Source: Variovorax paradoxus B4
GTDB taxonomy: Bacteria > Pseudomonadota > Gammaproteobacteria > Burkholderiales > Burkholderiaceae_C
Assembly: GCF_000463015.1 (NCBI RefSeq)
Contig: NC_022247.1
Coordinates: 2,356,001 to 2,420,000, forward strand
Length of the DNA: 64,000 bases
Direction: 5' to 3'
In this document: positions 45,324-54,145 of the stretch, in pieces
Layout: the number at the start of each line of letters is the position of its first letter
Numbering within the stretch: position 1 is the stretch's first letter
Position numbers and translations under genes: made by a program
The notes under the pieces: generated by a model
Told to the model about the DNA's origin: nothing
Seen by the model: only the letters and a program-made list of their open reading frames with translations
The model's database searches: none

Positions 45324-47014
45324 ACATGCAAACTTCCAAATCAATGACGGGCGGCCAAGCCCTGGTAGAAAGCCTCGTGCGTCACGGCGTGCGTGACCTC
45401 TTCATGATTCCCGGCATCCAGCTGGACTGGGCCGTGGACGCGCTGCGCCAGCGTAGCAACGAGGTACGCCTGTACATCCCGCGCCACGAGCAGACCACGA
45501 CATACATGGCCGACGGCTACTACCGTGTTTCTGGCAAGGTAGGGGCGGCCATGGTCGTGCCAGGTCCGGGCGCGCTGAATGCGGGAGCCGGGTTGTCGAC
45601 CGCCTATGCATCGAACTCCAAGGTACTGTTCATTGCGGGGCAGATCCACTCCACTGGTCTGGGCAGAGGCTGCGGTTTGCTGCACGAGATCAAGGACCAG
45701 ACCGGGTTCGTGCGAGGCCTCACGAAATGGAACCATCTCGTCACGTCTTCCGCGGACGTCGCACCCGCATTCGATGCGGCGTTCGCCCAGCTGGCGTCAG
45801 GGCGCCCGCGCCCCGTCGGCATCGAGGTTCCCCACGACTACCTGAGTTCCGCTGTCCCTGCGGAAGCCATCGCGCCATCGCCGGTGAGCGAACCTGAACC
45901 GGCCGCGCCGAGTACCGAACTGCTGGACAAGGCCGCCGCCCTGTTGAACGCTGCCAAACTGCCTGTGATCTATGTGGGAGGCGGGATCTTCGCCAGCGAC
46001 GCCACCGGGCATCTGCAGCATCTGGCGGAAAAGATCGGCGCGCCCGTCGTCATGAGCGACAACGGGCGCGGCGCGCTCAGCGATCGGCATCCGCTTGCGA
46101 TGAATGCGCTGGCCGGCCGCGCCGTCTTCCAGCATGCCGACGTGGTCCTGGTGGTTGGCAGCCGCTTCGTCGACGCGCTGACCCCCACAGCGTCGTGGAC
46201 GGCCAGCGGCATTCGCTACATCCACATCAATATCGATCCTGACGACCTCGGGTTGCCCCGCACACCGGAGGTGGCGATCGCGGCGGACGCAGCACGGGTC
46301 CTGCCAGAACTCGCCGATCGCCTCGCCAAGCGTCAGGCGCTGTCGGTAGCAGATTGCAAGCGCGTCAAGGATTGGGCACAGGCGCAGATCGACGCCGTGC
46401 AGCCGCAGGCCGCCTACGTCGCGGCGTTGCGCGAATCGATGGCCGAGGATGCGATCTTCGTCAATGAACTGACGCAGGTCGGCTACCTGGCCCGCATTGC
46501 CTTTCCAGTCTATGGGCCGCGTACCTACATCGGTCCCGGCTACCAGGGAACGCTGGGCTACGGGTTTCCCGTGGCGCTCGGCGCTGCAGTGGCGAGCGGG
46601 GGGCGGCGCGTCGTGTCCATCACTGGCGACGGCGGTTTCGGCTGGAACCTGCAGGAACTCGCCACGGCGCAGCGCTACCGCCTGCCGATCACGCTGGTCG
46701 TCTTCAACGACGGCCACTACGGCAACGTGCGCGCCATCCAGAAGCGAGAGTTCGGCGCGGAGGTGGCGGTCGAACTCGCAAATCCGGACTTTGAACTCCT
46801 GGCCAAGGCCTTCGGCGTGGCCTATGCGCACGCCGACAATCCCGCAGCGCTGCGTGCGGCGCTCAAGGAGGCCAACACCAATGCCGGCCCGGTGCTGATC
46901 GAGGTCAAGATCGGCGTGGTCCCCAGCCCGTGGCATCTGCTGCGCCTGCAGCCGATGAAGGGCATGAGCGGCCCGGCCGCCCCGGCCAATCCGCTCGACG
47001 AGGTGTTGCGGTGA
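45320..47014 (+). CDS. Thiamine-diphosphate-dependent enzyme (acetolactate synthase/benzoylformate decarboxylase-like)
   Basis: The 564-residue protein has all three ThDP domains. The N-terminal PYR domain carries the cofactor-activating Glu57 in PRHEQTT. A middle domain starts at about residue 195, and a C-terminal PP domain contains TGDGGFGWNLQELATAQRYRLPITLVVFND (GDG...N, about 434-462). Members decarboxylate or carboligate 2-oxo acids. The co-translated aldehyde dehydrogenase (GTGA overlap) favours a decarboxylase making an aldehyde, but lyase or synthase activity is possible. Confidence 0.87.
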   Translation: MNMQTSKSMTGGQALVESLVRHGVRDLFMIPGIQLDWAVDALRQRSNEVRLYIPRHEQTTTYMADGYYRVSGKVGAAMVVPGPGALNAGAGLSTAYASNSKVLFIAGQIHSTGLGRGCGLLHEIKDQTGFVRGLTKWNHLVTSSADVAPAFDAAFAQLASGRPRPVGIEVPHDYLSSAVPAEAIAPSPVSEPEPAAPSTELLDKAAALLNAAKLPVIYVGGGIFASDATGHLQHLAEKIGAPVVMSDNGRGALSDRHPLAMNALAGRAVFQHADVVLVVGSRFVDALTPTASWTASGIRYIHINIDPDDLGLPRTPEVAIAADAARVLPELADRLAKRQALSVADCKRVKDWAQAQIDAVQPQAAYVAALRESMAEDAIFVNELTQVGYLARIAFPVYGPRTYIGPGYQGTLGYGFPVALGAAVASGGRRVVSITGDGGFGWNLQELATAQRYRLPITLVVFNDGHYGNVRAIQKREFGAEVAVELANPDFELLAKAFGVAYAHADNPAALRAALKEANTNAGPVLIEVKIGVVPSPWHLLRLQPMKGMSGPAAPANPLDEVLR

Positions 47015-48432
47015 AGTGCTACACGCATTTCTACGCCGACGGGCAGTTCCTCGAATGCACGGGGGCGGACCGGATGGCGCTCATCAGCCCCTCGCAGGGT
47101 GCGCGCATCGGCGATGTGGTCGCGTGTTCCGCGCACGACGTCGAGCGTGCCGTGCGCAGCGCGCGCGCCGGATTTCGCGCCTGGTCGGCGAGCAGCATCG
47201 ACGAGCGGTGCGGTGCGCTGCAGCACTTGCATCGCGAACTCGAGTCTCGCGCCGAAGCCGCGACGCAGACTTTGGCCGAGGAGATGGGCTGTCCGGCCTG
47301 GCTCGGTCGCCTGATGCAGTTGCCGATGCCGCTGAAAGGCCTGGCGTTTGCCATCGAAGGGCTGGCGCAGGTCCAGTGGCGCGAGACCATCGGCAACGGC
47401 ATCGTCGAACGCGTTCCGGCGGGGGTGGTCGTGGCGATCACGCCGTGGAACTTTCCGCTGCACCAGATCGTGGCGAAGGTGGCTGCGGCGATCGGTGCGG
47501 GTTGCAGTGTGATCCTGAAGCCCAGCGAAGTCGCGCCGGGAGCGGCGCAGTTGTTCATGGAAGCGGTCCATGCCTGCGGTCTGCCCGCCGGCGTGGTGAA
47601 CATGGTGTGGGGCGGAGCGTCCGTCGGCGAGCAATTGACCACCCATCCGCAGGTGGATCGCATCAGTTTCACCGGGTCGACCGATGTCGGCCGAAAGATC
47701 ATGGCGAACGCGGCACAGGGATTGAAGCCGGTCACCCTCGAACTCGGCGGCAAGTCGGCCGCCGTGTTGCTCGAGGACGCCGACCTCGACGCCGCGATAC
47801 CCGCTGTCGTACGCCTGAGCATGGCGAACTCCGGACAGGCCTGCGTGAGCCAGTCGCGGCTGATCGCGCCGGCCCGGCTCGTACCGCAGATCGTCGAGCG
47901 CTTGCGCAACGCGATCGCCGGCTGGCCGTTGGGCGATCCCCTGGAAGACGCCACGCGGCTGGGCCCGGTCGCGACCGAGGGTCAGCTGCGGCGGGTGCGC
48001 CGAATGATCGGCCGAGCGCAAGAGCAAGGAGCGCAACTGCTCGCAGGTGGAGCACAGCCACCGGCCGGGCTCGGGCAGGGCTGGTATGTACAACCCACGC
48101 TGTTTGGCGATGTCCGTCCGGAAATGGAGATCGCGCAGGAAGAGGTGTTCGGCCCGGTCCTGGCGCTGATTCCCTACCAGAGTGAAGAGGAGGCCGCGGA
48201 CTTCGCGAACGCGAGTCGCTACGGTCTCTCGGGCGCGGTGTGGTCGCGCGACGCCATACGCGCCACCGAATTTGCTCGCCGCATGCGTACCGGCCAGGTC
48301 GTGATCAATGGGGCGGCCCAGAACCTCGCCACGCCGTTCGGAGGCTGGGGGCTTTCCGGTTTTGGCCGCGAGAACGGCCGCTTCGGCATCGAAGACCTTC
48401 TCAACTATCGATCGCTGCATGGTGCGGCCTGA
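47011..48432 (+). CDS. Aldehyde dehydrogenase, GTG start
   Basis: GTG 47011 overlaps the ThDP-enzyme stop and matches the N terminus of the family (KCYTHFYADGQF). The 473-residue enzyme has VVVAITPWNFPLHQIVAKVAAAIGAGC, the catalytic Glu in LELGGKSAAVLLEDADL, FTGSTDVGRKI and the catalytic Cys in NSGQACVSQSRL. It would oxidise the aldehyde made by the ThDP enzyme to a carboxylic acid, possibly an arylacetate or arylcarboxylate. The substrate is inferred only from context. Confidence 0.9.
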   Translation: MKCYTHFYADGQFLECTGADRMALISPSQGARIGDVVACSAHDVERAVRSARAGFRAWSASSIDERCGALQHLHRELESRAEAATQTLAEEMGCPAWLGRLMQLPMPLKGLAFAIEGLAQVQWRETIGNGIVERVPAGVVVAITPWNFPLHQIVAKVAAAIGAGCSVILKPSEVAPGAAQLFMEAVHACGLPAGVVNMVWGGASVGEQLTTHPQVDRISFTGSTDVGRKIMANAAQGLKPVTLELGGKSAAVLLEDADLDAAIPAVVRLSMANSGQACVSQSRLIAPARLVPQIVERLRNAIAGWPLGDPLEDATRLGPVATEGQLRRVRRMIGRAQEQGAQLLAGGAQPPAGLGQGWYVQPTLFGDVRPEMEIAQEEVFGPVLALIPYQSEEEAADFANASRYGLSGAVWSRDAIRATEFARRMRTGQVVINGAAQNLATPFGGWGLSGFGRENGRFGIEDLLNYRSLHGAA

Positions 48433-48445
48433 CCCACGGATTCCC

Positions 48446-49132
48446 ATGTCACTCACCAACTCATCTCTTGCCGCGGGCGATGCTCCCGGTACCGTGTACG
48501 GAGCGCTGCTCAACGATCGCGCCACTGTCGAAAGACTCGCCGAGGCGTTCAACCAGCCGCCCTACAAGGCTGCGCCGAAAGCGACCGTCCTCTATGTCAA
48601 GCCACGCAACACGTTCGCAGGGGAGGGCGCTGCGGTCGCAATTCCCTCGCAAGCTGGCGCAGTCCGCATCGATGCGACCGTAGGTGCCGTCATCGGCCGC
48701 CGGGCGACGAAGGTGTCAGAGGCGCAGGCGCTCGACTACGTGAGCGGCTATCGCGTGGTCAGCGACATCACGCTGCCGCACGAGAACTACTACCGGCCGT
48801 CGATCCAGCTTCGTTGCCGCGACCGGTTCTGCCCCATGAGCGAAGCCGTACCGGCACAAGGGTTCGATCTGGCTGTTGCCACACTGCGGGTGAGGGTCAA
48901 CGGAGAGCAGGTCCACGAGCGCGATTTCACCGGGCTTGTCCGTCCGCTGTCCCGCTTGATCGCGGACGTCACCGAGTTCATGACCCTGGAAGTCGGCGAC
49001 GTGCTGCTGGTCGGCCCTCCGGAAGGCGCTCCCCTCGCGCGACCGGGTGATCGCGTCGAACTGGAGGTGCCTGGGCTCGGAAAGCTCTCCCACACATTCG
49101 TATCCGAGGGCAATGCAGGAGAAGAACGATGA
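48446..49132 (+). CDS. Fumarylacetoacetate-hydrolase-family protein, HpaG1-like (HpcE N-terminal half)
   Basis: The 228-residue protein starts at ATG 48446 after the aldehyde dehydrogenase. It has VLYVKPRNTFAGEGAAVAIP, TVGAVIGRRATKVSEAQALDYVSGYRVVSDITLPHENYYRP and TGLVRPLSRLIADVTEFMTLEVGDVLLVGPPEG, as seen in the N-terminal half of bifunctional HpaG/HpcE. In the pathway this half is ascribed to the decarboxylase (OPET decarboxylase) step. The next gene encodes the other half, with a 4-bp overlap. Confidence 0.85.
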   Translation: MSLTNSSLAAGDAPGTVYGALLNDRATVERLAEAFNQPPYKAAPKATVLYVKPRNTFAGEGAAVAIPSQAGAVRIDATVGAVIGRRATKVSEAQALDYVSGYRVVSDITLPHENYYRPSIQLRCRDRFCPMSEAVPAQGFDLAVATLRVRVNGEQVHERDFTGLVRPLSRLIADVTEFMTLEVGDVLLVGPPEGAPLARPGDRVELEVPGLGKLSHTFVSEGNAGEER

Positions 49133-49866
49133 GACAGGCGCGCGTTGTCTACGAAGGCCGGACACTGACGGCCACACCGTGCGCCAACGGCGTGCGACTT
49201 CCCGATGGAACCGAACTGCGCGAGGAGCAGGTGACCTGGCTGCCACCCGCCGAGTTCGGGACGATCTTCGCGCTGGGTCTCAACTACGCGGACCACGTCC
49301 GTGAGCTGAAATTCCAGAAGGCGCCGGAGGAACCGCTGGTGTTCCTGAAAGGACCGAATGCGCTCACCGGCCACCGCAGCGTGACGCATCGGCCCGCGGA
49401 CGCGACGTTCATGCACTACGAATGCGAGCTCGCCGTCGTGATCGGCAAGACCTGCAAGAACGTGCCGCGGGAGCGCGCCCATGACGTGGTCCGCGGCTAC
49501 ACAGTGGCCAACGACTACGCGATCCGCGACTACCTCGAGAACTTCTACCGCCCTAATCTGCGGGTCAAGAACCGCGACGCCTGCACGCCGATCGGCCCGT
49601 GGCTGGTCGACAAGGCGGATGTACCCGATCCGATGAACCTGCGGCTGCGGACCTGGGTGAACGACAAGCTCACGCAGGACGGCAACACCCGCGACATGGT
49701 TCTCGACATCGCCGGACTGATCGAGTACCTGTCCGGATTCATGACCCTGAATCCTGGCGATGTGATCCTCACCGGCACGCCCGAGGGCGTCGCGGACTGC
49801 AAGTCCGGCGACCGTGTCGTCACCGACATCGAAGGCATCGGCACCCTCATCAACTTCATCGAGTGA
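49129..49866 (+). CDS. Fumarylacetoacetate-hydrolase-family protein, HpaG2-like (HpcE C-terminal half)
   Basis: The 245-residue enzyme shows the FAH core: IFALGLNYADHVRELKFQKAPEEPLVFLKGPNALTGH, the metal acidic ligands in HYECELAVVIGKTCKNV and DACTPIGPWLVDKADVPDP, and FMTLNPGDVILTGTPEGVADCKSGD. It corresponds to the isomerase half of HpaG. Its ATG overlaps the previous stop, so the two chains probably act together. The two-gene arrangement is known from some pseudomonads and Burkholderiales; E. coli has the fused form. Confidence 0.87.
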   Translation: MRQARVVYEGRTLTATPCANGVRLPDGTELREEQVTWLPPAEFGTIFALGLNYADHVRELKFQKAPEEPLVFLKGPNALTGHRSVTHRPADATFMHYECELAVVIGKTCKNVPRERAHDVVRGYTVANDYAIRDYLENFYRPNLRVKNRDACTPIGPWLVDKADVPDPMNLRLRTWVNDKLTQDGNTRDMVLDIAGLIEYLSGFMTLNPGDVILTGTPEGVADCKSGDRVVTDIEGIGTLINFIE

Positions 49867-49869
49867 ATC

Positions 49870-51330
49870 ATGCGCATCGAACATTTGATTAACGGCAAGG
49901 CGGTCAAGAGCACCGACTACTTCGAAACCGTCAACCCCGCCACGCAGGAGGTGCTGGCCGAAGTCGCCTCCGGCGGCGAGGCCGAAGTGAACGCGGCCGT
50001 GGCCGCCGCCAAGGAGGCCTTCCCGAAGTGGGCCGGCCTGCCCGCGCCCGAGCGCGCCAAGCTGATCCGCAAGCTCGGCGACCTGATCGCCAAGCACGTG
50101 CCCGAGATCGCGCAGACCGAGACCGACGACTGCGGCCAGGTCATCGCACAGACCGGCAAGCAGCTGATCCCGCGCGCGGCCGACAACTTCTACTACTTCG
50201 CCGAGATGTGCACGCGCGTCGACGGCCACACCTACCCCACGCCCACGCACCTGAACTACACGCTGTTCCACCCGGTGGGCGTGTGCGCGCTGATCAGTCC
50301 GTGGAACGTGCCCTTCATGACGGCCACCTGGAAGGTCGCGCCCTGCCTGGCCTTCGGCAACACGGCGGTGCTGAAGATGAGCGAGCTCTCGCCGCTCACG
50401 GCCGCACGGCTGGGCGAGCTGGCGCTCGAAGCGGGCATCCCGCCCGGCGTGCTGAACCTGGTGCACGGCTACGGCAAGGAGGCCGGCGAGCCGCTGGTGG
50501 CGCACCCCGACGTGCGCGCGATTTCGTTCACCGGCTCCACCGCCACGGGCAACCGCATCGTGAAGAGCGCGGGCCTGAAGAAGTTCAGCATGGAACTCGG
50601 CGGCAAGAGCCCGTTCGTGATCTTCGAGGACGCCGACCTCGACCGCGCGCTCGACGCGGCCGTGTTCATGATCTTCAGCAACAACGGCGAGCGCTGCACC
50701 GCCGGCTCGCGCATCCTGGTGCAGCAGTCGATCTACGCCGACTTCGCCGCGAAGTTCGCCGAGCGCGCGAGGCGCATCACGGTGGGCGACCCGCTCGACG
50801 AGAAGACCATCGTCGGGCCGATGATTTCGCAGGCCCACCTGGCCAAGGTGCGCAGCTACATCGAACTCGGCCCGAAGGAAGGCGCGACGCTGCTGTGCGG
50901 CGGCCTCGAGGCGCCATCGAACCTGCCGGACCGTGTGAAGAAGGGCAACTACGTGATGCCCACCGTCTTTGCCGACGTCGACAACCGCATGAAGATCGCG
51001 CAGGACGAGATCTTCGGCCCGGTCGCCTGCCTGATCCCGTTCAAGGACGAGGCGCACGCCATCGAACTCGCCAACGACATCCCCTACGGCCTGAGCAGCT
51101 ACGTGTGGACCGAGAACATCGGGAAGGCGCATCGCGTGGCCGCTGCCGTAGAAGCCGGCATGTGCTTCGTCAACAGCCAGAACGTGCGCGACCTGCGCCA
51201 GCCCTTCGGCGGCACCAAGGCCTCGGGCACGGGCCGCGAGGGCGGCACCTGGAGCTACGAGGTGTTCTGCGAACCGAAGAACGTTGCGGTGTCGATGGGC
51301 TCGCACCACATTCCGCACTGGGGAGCCTGA
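49870..51330 (+). CDS. hpaE: 5-carboxymethyl-2-hydroxymuconate-semialdehyde dehydrogenase
   Basis: The 486-residue NAD-dependent aldehyde dehydrogenase follows hpaG2 by 3 bp. Motifs are LFHPVGVCALISPWNVPFMTATWKVAPCLAFG, catalytic Glu in MELGGKSPFVIFEDADL, catalytic Cys in NNGERCTAGSRI, and the C-terminal GREGGTWSYEVFCEPKNVAVSMGSHHIPHWG, which is specific to HpaE. It oxidises the ring-cleavage product of HpaD. Its codons are far more C/G-ending than those of the preceding genes. Confidence 0.94.
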   Translation: MRIEHLINGKAVKSTDYFETVNPATQEVLAEVASGGEAEVNAAVAAAKEAFPKWAGLPAPERAKLIRKLGDLIAKHVPEIAQTETDDCGQVIAQTGKQLIPRAADNFYYFAEMCTRVDGHTYPTPTHLNYTLFHPVGVCALISPWNVPFMTATWKVAPCLAFGNTAVLKMSELSPLTAARLGELALEAGIPPGVLNLVHGYGKEAGEPLVAHPDVRAISFTGSTATGNRIVKSAGLKKFSMELGGKSPFVIFEDADLDRALDAAVFMIFSNNGERCTAGSRILVQQSIYADFAAKFAERARRITVGDPLDEKTIVGPMISQAHLAKVRSYIELGPKEGATLLCGGLEAPSNLPDRVKKGNYVMPTVFADVDNRMKIAQDEIFGPVACLIPFKDEAHAIELANDIPYGLSSYVWTENIGKAHRVAAAVEAGMCFVNSQNVRDLRQPFGGTKASGTGREGGTWSYEVFCEPKNVAVSMGSHHIPHWGA

Positions 51331-51332
51331 CC

Positions 51333-52202
51333 ATGGGAACGCTCGCACTCGCTGCCAAGATCACGCACGTGCCGTCGATGTACCTCTCGGAATTCCCGGG
51401 ACCGAACTTCGGCTGCCGCGAGGCCGCAATCAACGGCCACAAGGAGATCGACCGGCGCTGCCGCACGCTCGGCGTGGACACCATCGTGGTGTTCGACGTG
51501 CACTGGCAGGTCAACAGCGAATACCACATCAACTGCGGCCCGAAGTTCGGCGGCACCTACACCAGCAACGAGCTGCCGCATTTCATCAAGAACATGCCCT
51601 ACGCCTACCCGGGCAACCCGGCGCTGGGCCACCTGATCGCCGACATGGCCAACGAGATGGGCGTGAAGAGCCGCGCGCACAGCGACACCACGCTCGGACT
51701 CGAGTACGGCACGCTGGTGCCGATGCGCTACATGAACGCCGACCAGCACTACAAGGTCATCAGCATCAGCGGCTGGTGCGACTGGCACGACCTCACCGAG
51801 TCGGGCCGCTTCGGCCTGGCGGTGCGCCGCGCGATCGAGGAGCGCTACGAGGGCACGGTGGCGGTGTTCGCGAGCGGTTCGCTCTCGCATCACTTTGCCG
51901 ACAACGGCCACGCGCCGGAGTTCATGCACAAGGTGTACGACCCCTTCCTCGAGCAGGTGGACCGCCGCGTGGTCGAGCTGTGGAAGGCCGGCGACTGGCA
52001 GGCCTTCGTCGGCATGCTGCCGATGTACGCCGAGAAGTGCTGGGGCGAAGGCGACATGCACGACACCGCGATGCTGCTGGGCCTGCTGGGCTGGGACCGC
52101 TACACCGCGCCGGTGGAGGTGGTCACGCCCTACTTCGGCAGCTCGGGCACGGGGCAGATCAATGCGATCTTTCCGGTGACGCTTCTCGAGGCGAACGGAT
52201 GA
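51333..52202 (+). CDS. hpaD: 3,4-dihydroxyphenylacetate (homoprotocatechuate) 2,3-dioxygenase
   Basis: The 289-residue LigB-type extradiol dioxygenase starts at ATG 51333 behind GGGAG. It has metal-site histidines in ITHVPSMYLSEFPG (His12) and VVFDVHWQVNSEYHINC (His58 region), and a GSLSHHFADNG block. It opens homoprotocatechuate next to the hydroxyls to give CHM semialdehyde, the substrate of HpaE. It shares the strongly biased codon use of hpaE, so the two may have moved as one block. Confidence 0.94.
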   Translation: MGTLALAAKITHVPSMYLSEFPGPNFGCREAAINGHKEIDRRCRTLGVDTIVVFDVHWQVNSEYHINCGPKFGGTYTSNELPHFIKNMPYAYPGNPALGHLIADMANEMGVKSRAHSDTTLGLEYGTLVPMRYMNADQHYKVISISGWCDWHDLTESGRFGLAVRRAIEERYEGTVAVFASGSLSHHFADNGHAPEFMHKVYDPFLEQVDRRVVELWKAGDWQAFVGMLPMYAEKCWGEGDMHDTAMLLGLLGWDRYTAPVEVVTPYFGSSGTGQINAIFPVTLLEANG

Positions 52203-52276
52203 TTCCGCTCCACGCCGAATGAAAGCTGCATCCGCCACAGCGTCGGTCACCGACCAGCACCACACCATTTCGAATC

Positions 52277-53077
52277 ATGTTCAACACTGAAACCATCCGC
52301 CGACTGGCCGCCGAACTGCACGAGAGCGAAAGGTCGCGCGCGCAGGTCGAGCACTTCTCGAAGCGCTTTCCGGAAATGACGATTGATGATGGTTACGCTG
52401 TATCGCGTGCCTGGGTGAGCATGAAGATCGCAGAGGGCCGAAAGGTCCGCGGACACAAGATCGGCCTGACCTCGCGCGCCATGCAGCAGTCCAGCCAGAT
52501 TGACGAGCCCGACTACGGCACGCTGCTGGACGACATGTTCTTCGAGCCCGGCGCGATCCCGACGCATCGCTTCATCGCGCCTCGCGTCGAGGTGGAACTG
52601 GCCTTTGTCCTGAAGAAGAGGTTGCAGGGAAAAGAAGTTTCGGTGGAGGAGGTGCTCGATGCCACCGACTACGTGACGCCCGCCATCGAGATCATCGACT
52701 CACGCATCGAACAGTTCGATCGCCGCACGAAGGCCATGCGCAAGGTGTTCGACACCATCTCCGACAACGCTGCCAACGCCGGGATCATCCTCGGCGGCCG
52801 CAGGGCAGGGCCGCGGGATATCGATCTGCCGTGGTGCGGCGCCATCCTGCGCCAGAACGGTGCTGTGGAGGAGACCGGTCTGGCGGCAGGCGTCCAAGGC
52901 CATCCCGCCGTAGGCATTGCCTGGCTGGCGCACAAGCTTGCGCCATGGGGCGAGTTCCTCGAGGCGGGGCAGGTCGTGTTGGCCGGATCGTTCACGCGCC
53001 CTGTGGTAGCAAAAAAAGGGGATGTCTTCGATGCGGACTACGGTGCGCTTGGCCGATTCTCTTTCGAATTCGTCTAG
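52277..53077 (+). CDS. hpaH: 2-oxohept-3-ene-1,7-dioate hydratase
   Basis: The 266-residue hydratase belongs to the MhpD/HpaH family. Visible motifs are [31 protein letters not shown] and [15 protein letters not shown], then [12 protein letters not shown] (metal Glu) and the [13 protein letters not shown] block. It adds water before HpaI cleavage. After it comes a Bug receptor gene 67 bp away. The codon use is like hpaG1 and G2, not hpaE and hpaD. Confidence 0.92.
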   Translation: MFNTETIRRLAAELHESERSRAQVEHFSKRFPEMTIDDGYAVSRAWVSMKIAEGRKVRGHKIGLTSRAMQQSSQIDEPDYGTLLDDMFFEPGAIPTHRFIAPRVEVELAFVLKKRLQGKEVSVEEVLDATDYVTPAIEIIDSRIEQFDRRTKAMRKVFDTISDNAANAGIILGGRRAGPRDIDLPWCGAILRQNGAVEETGLAAGVQGHPAVGIAWLAHKLAPWGEFLEAGQVVLAGSFTRPVVAKKGDVFDADYGALGRFSFEFV

Positions 53078-53144
53078 GCGAACGCGCTTTCGGAATCAGA
53101 AAACCCACGGGGCCGGCGTGATCGGCCCCACATCGGAGACTCGG

Positions 53145-54116
53145 ATGATTACCAAAAGATCTTTCATGGTCGCGGCGGCAGCCACATGCGTGGCACCGGC
53201 CGCATTCTCGGCCGACGAGTGGGCGCCAACGAAGCCGGTTCGCATTGTCGTTCCCATCGTGGGCAGCACCAACGATGTTCTGGCGCGCCTGGTCGCTCCC
53301 AAGCTGCAGGAGGTTCTGGGGCAGCCGGTCATCGTCGAGAACAAGCCCGGCGCCGGTGGCAACATCGGTGCGGATTTCGTCGCCAAGGCCACGCCGGACG
53401 GGCATACGCTGCTCGTGGGCTATAACGGCCCGCTTGCCATCAATGTCTCGCTCTTCGAGAAGATGCCGTACGACCCGTTGAGGGACCTCGTACCCATCAC
53501 CCTCGCGGTGAAATCTCCGCAGTATCTCGTCGTCAGCCCCGCAGCCGGCGTATCCTCCGTGGCCGAACTGGTGGCGATGGCGAAAGCGCAGCCCGAGAAG
53601 CTCTCCTATGCGTCGGTGGCAATGGGTAGCGCTTCCCATCTGACGATGGAGATGTTCAAGTCGGCAGCCGGTATCCGGCTGACCCATGTGCCCTACAAGG
53701 GGGCCGGGCCCGCCGTCACGGACCTGCTGGCAGGCAACGTGCATGTGGCTTTCATGGTCCCGGGCAACGTGCAGCAGTTTGTCAAGGACGGGAAGCTGAA
53801 GCTGTTGGCGACCACGGGCGAGAAGCGCTTTGTGGACACCCCCGATGTGCCGACCCTTGTCGAGCTCGGCTACAAGGAATTGGAAGCGACCGGGTGGGTG
53901 GGTTTTCTCACCACGGCAGGAACCCCGCGCGCTGCTGTCGAGCGCTACAGCCGGGAACTCGTGAAGATTCTCAGGACACGAGAGATGACCGACAAGCTCC
54001 GCGCGATGCAGTTCGACGTTGTCGCGAGTACGCCTGAGCAGTTCAGTGCCTGGATCCGGACCGAGACCGTACAGTGGGGAAAGGTCGTCAAGGCGACCGG
54101 CGCCAAGGTGGAATAG
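53145..54116 (+). CDS. Bug/TctC-family periplasmic solute receptor (3)
   Basis: The 323-residue protein begins at ATG 53145 with a signal peptide (FMVAAAATCVAPAAFSADE). It then has the motifs KPVRIVVPIVGSTNDVLARLVA and VIVENKPGAGGNIGADFVAKATPDGHT. The usual FAPGG motif is altered to IVGSTN. It closes the rightward operon and converges on the M20 gene. Confidence 0.92.
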   Translation: MITKRSFMVAAAATCVAPAAFSADEWAPTKPVRIVVPIVGSTNDVLARLVAPKLQEVLGQPVIVENKPGAGGNIGADFVAKATPDGHTLLVGYNGPLAINVSLFEKMPYDPLRDLVPITLAVKSPQYLVVSPAAGVSSVAELVAMAKAQPEKLSYASVAMGSASHLTMEMFKSAAGIRLTHVPYKGAGPAVTDLLAGNVHVAFMVPGNVQQFVKDGKLKLLATTGEKRFVDTPDVPTLVELGYKELEATGWVGFLTTAGTPRAAVERYSRELVKILRTREMTDKLRAMQFDVVASTPEQFSAWIRTETVQWGKVVKATGAKVE

Positions 54117-54145
54117 CTCTTGAACGTCGTTCGCCGCCAGGCCTC

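Noticed and set aside
48790..51348. 852-codon minus-strand open frame across hpaG2 and hpaE
   Set aside because: Shadow of strongly biased plus-strand coding; the translated product has no recognisable domain.
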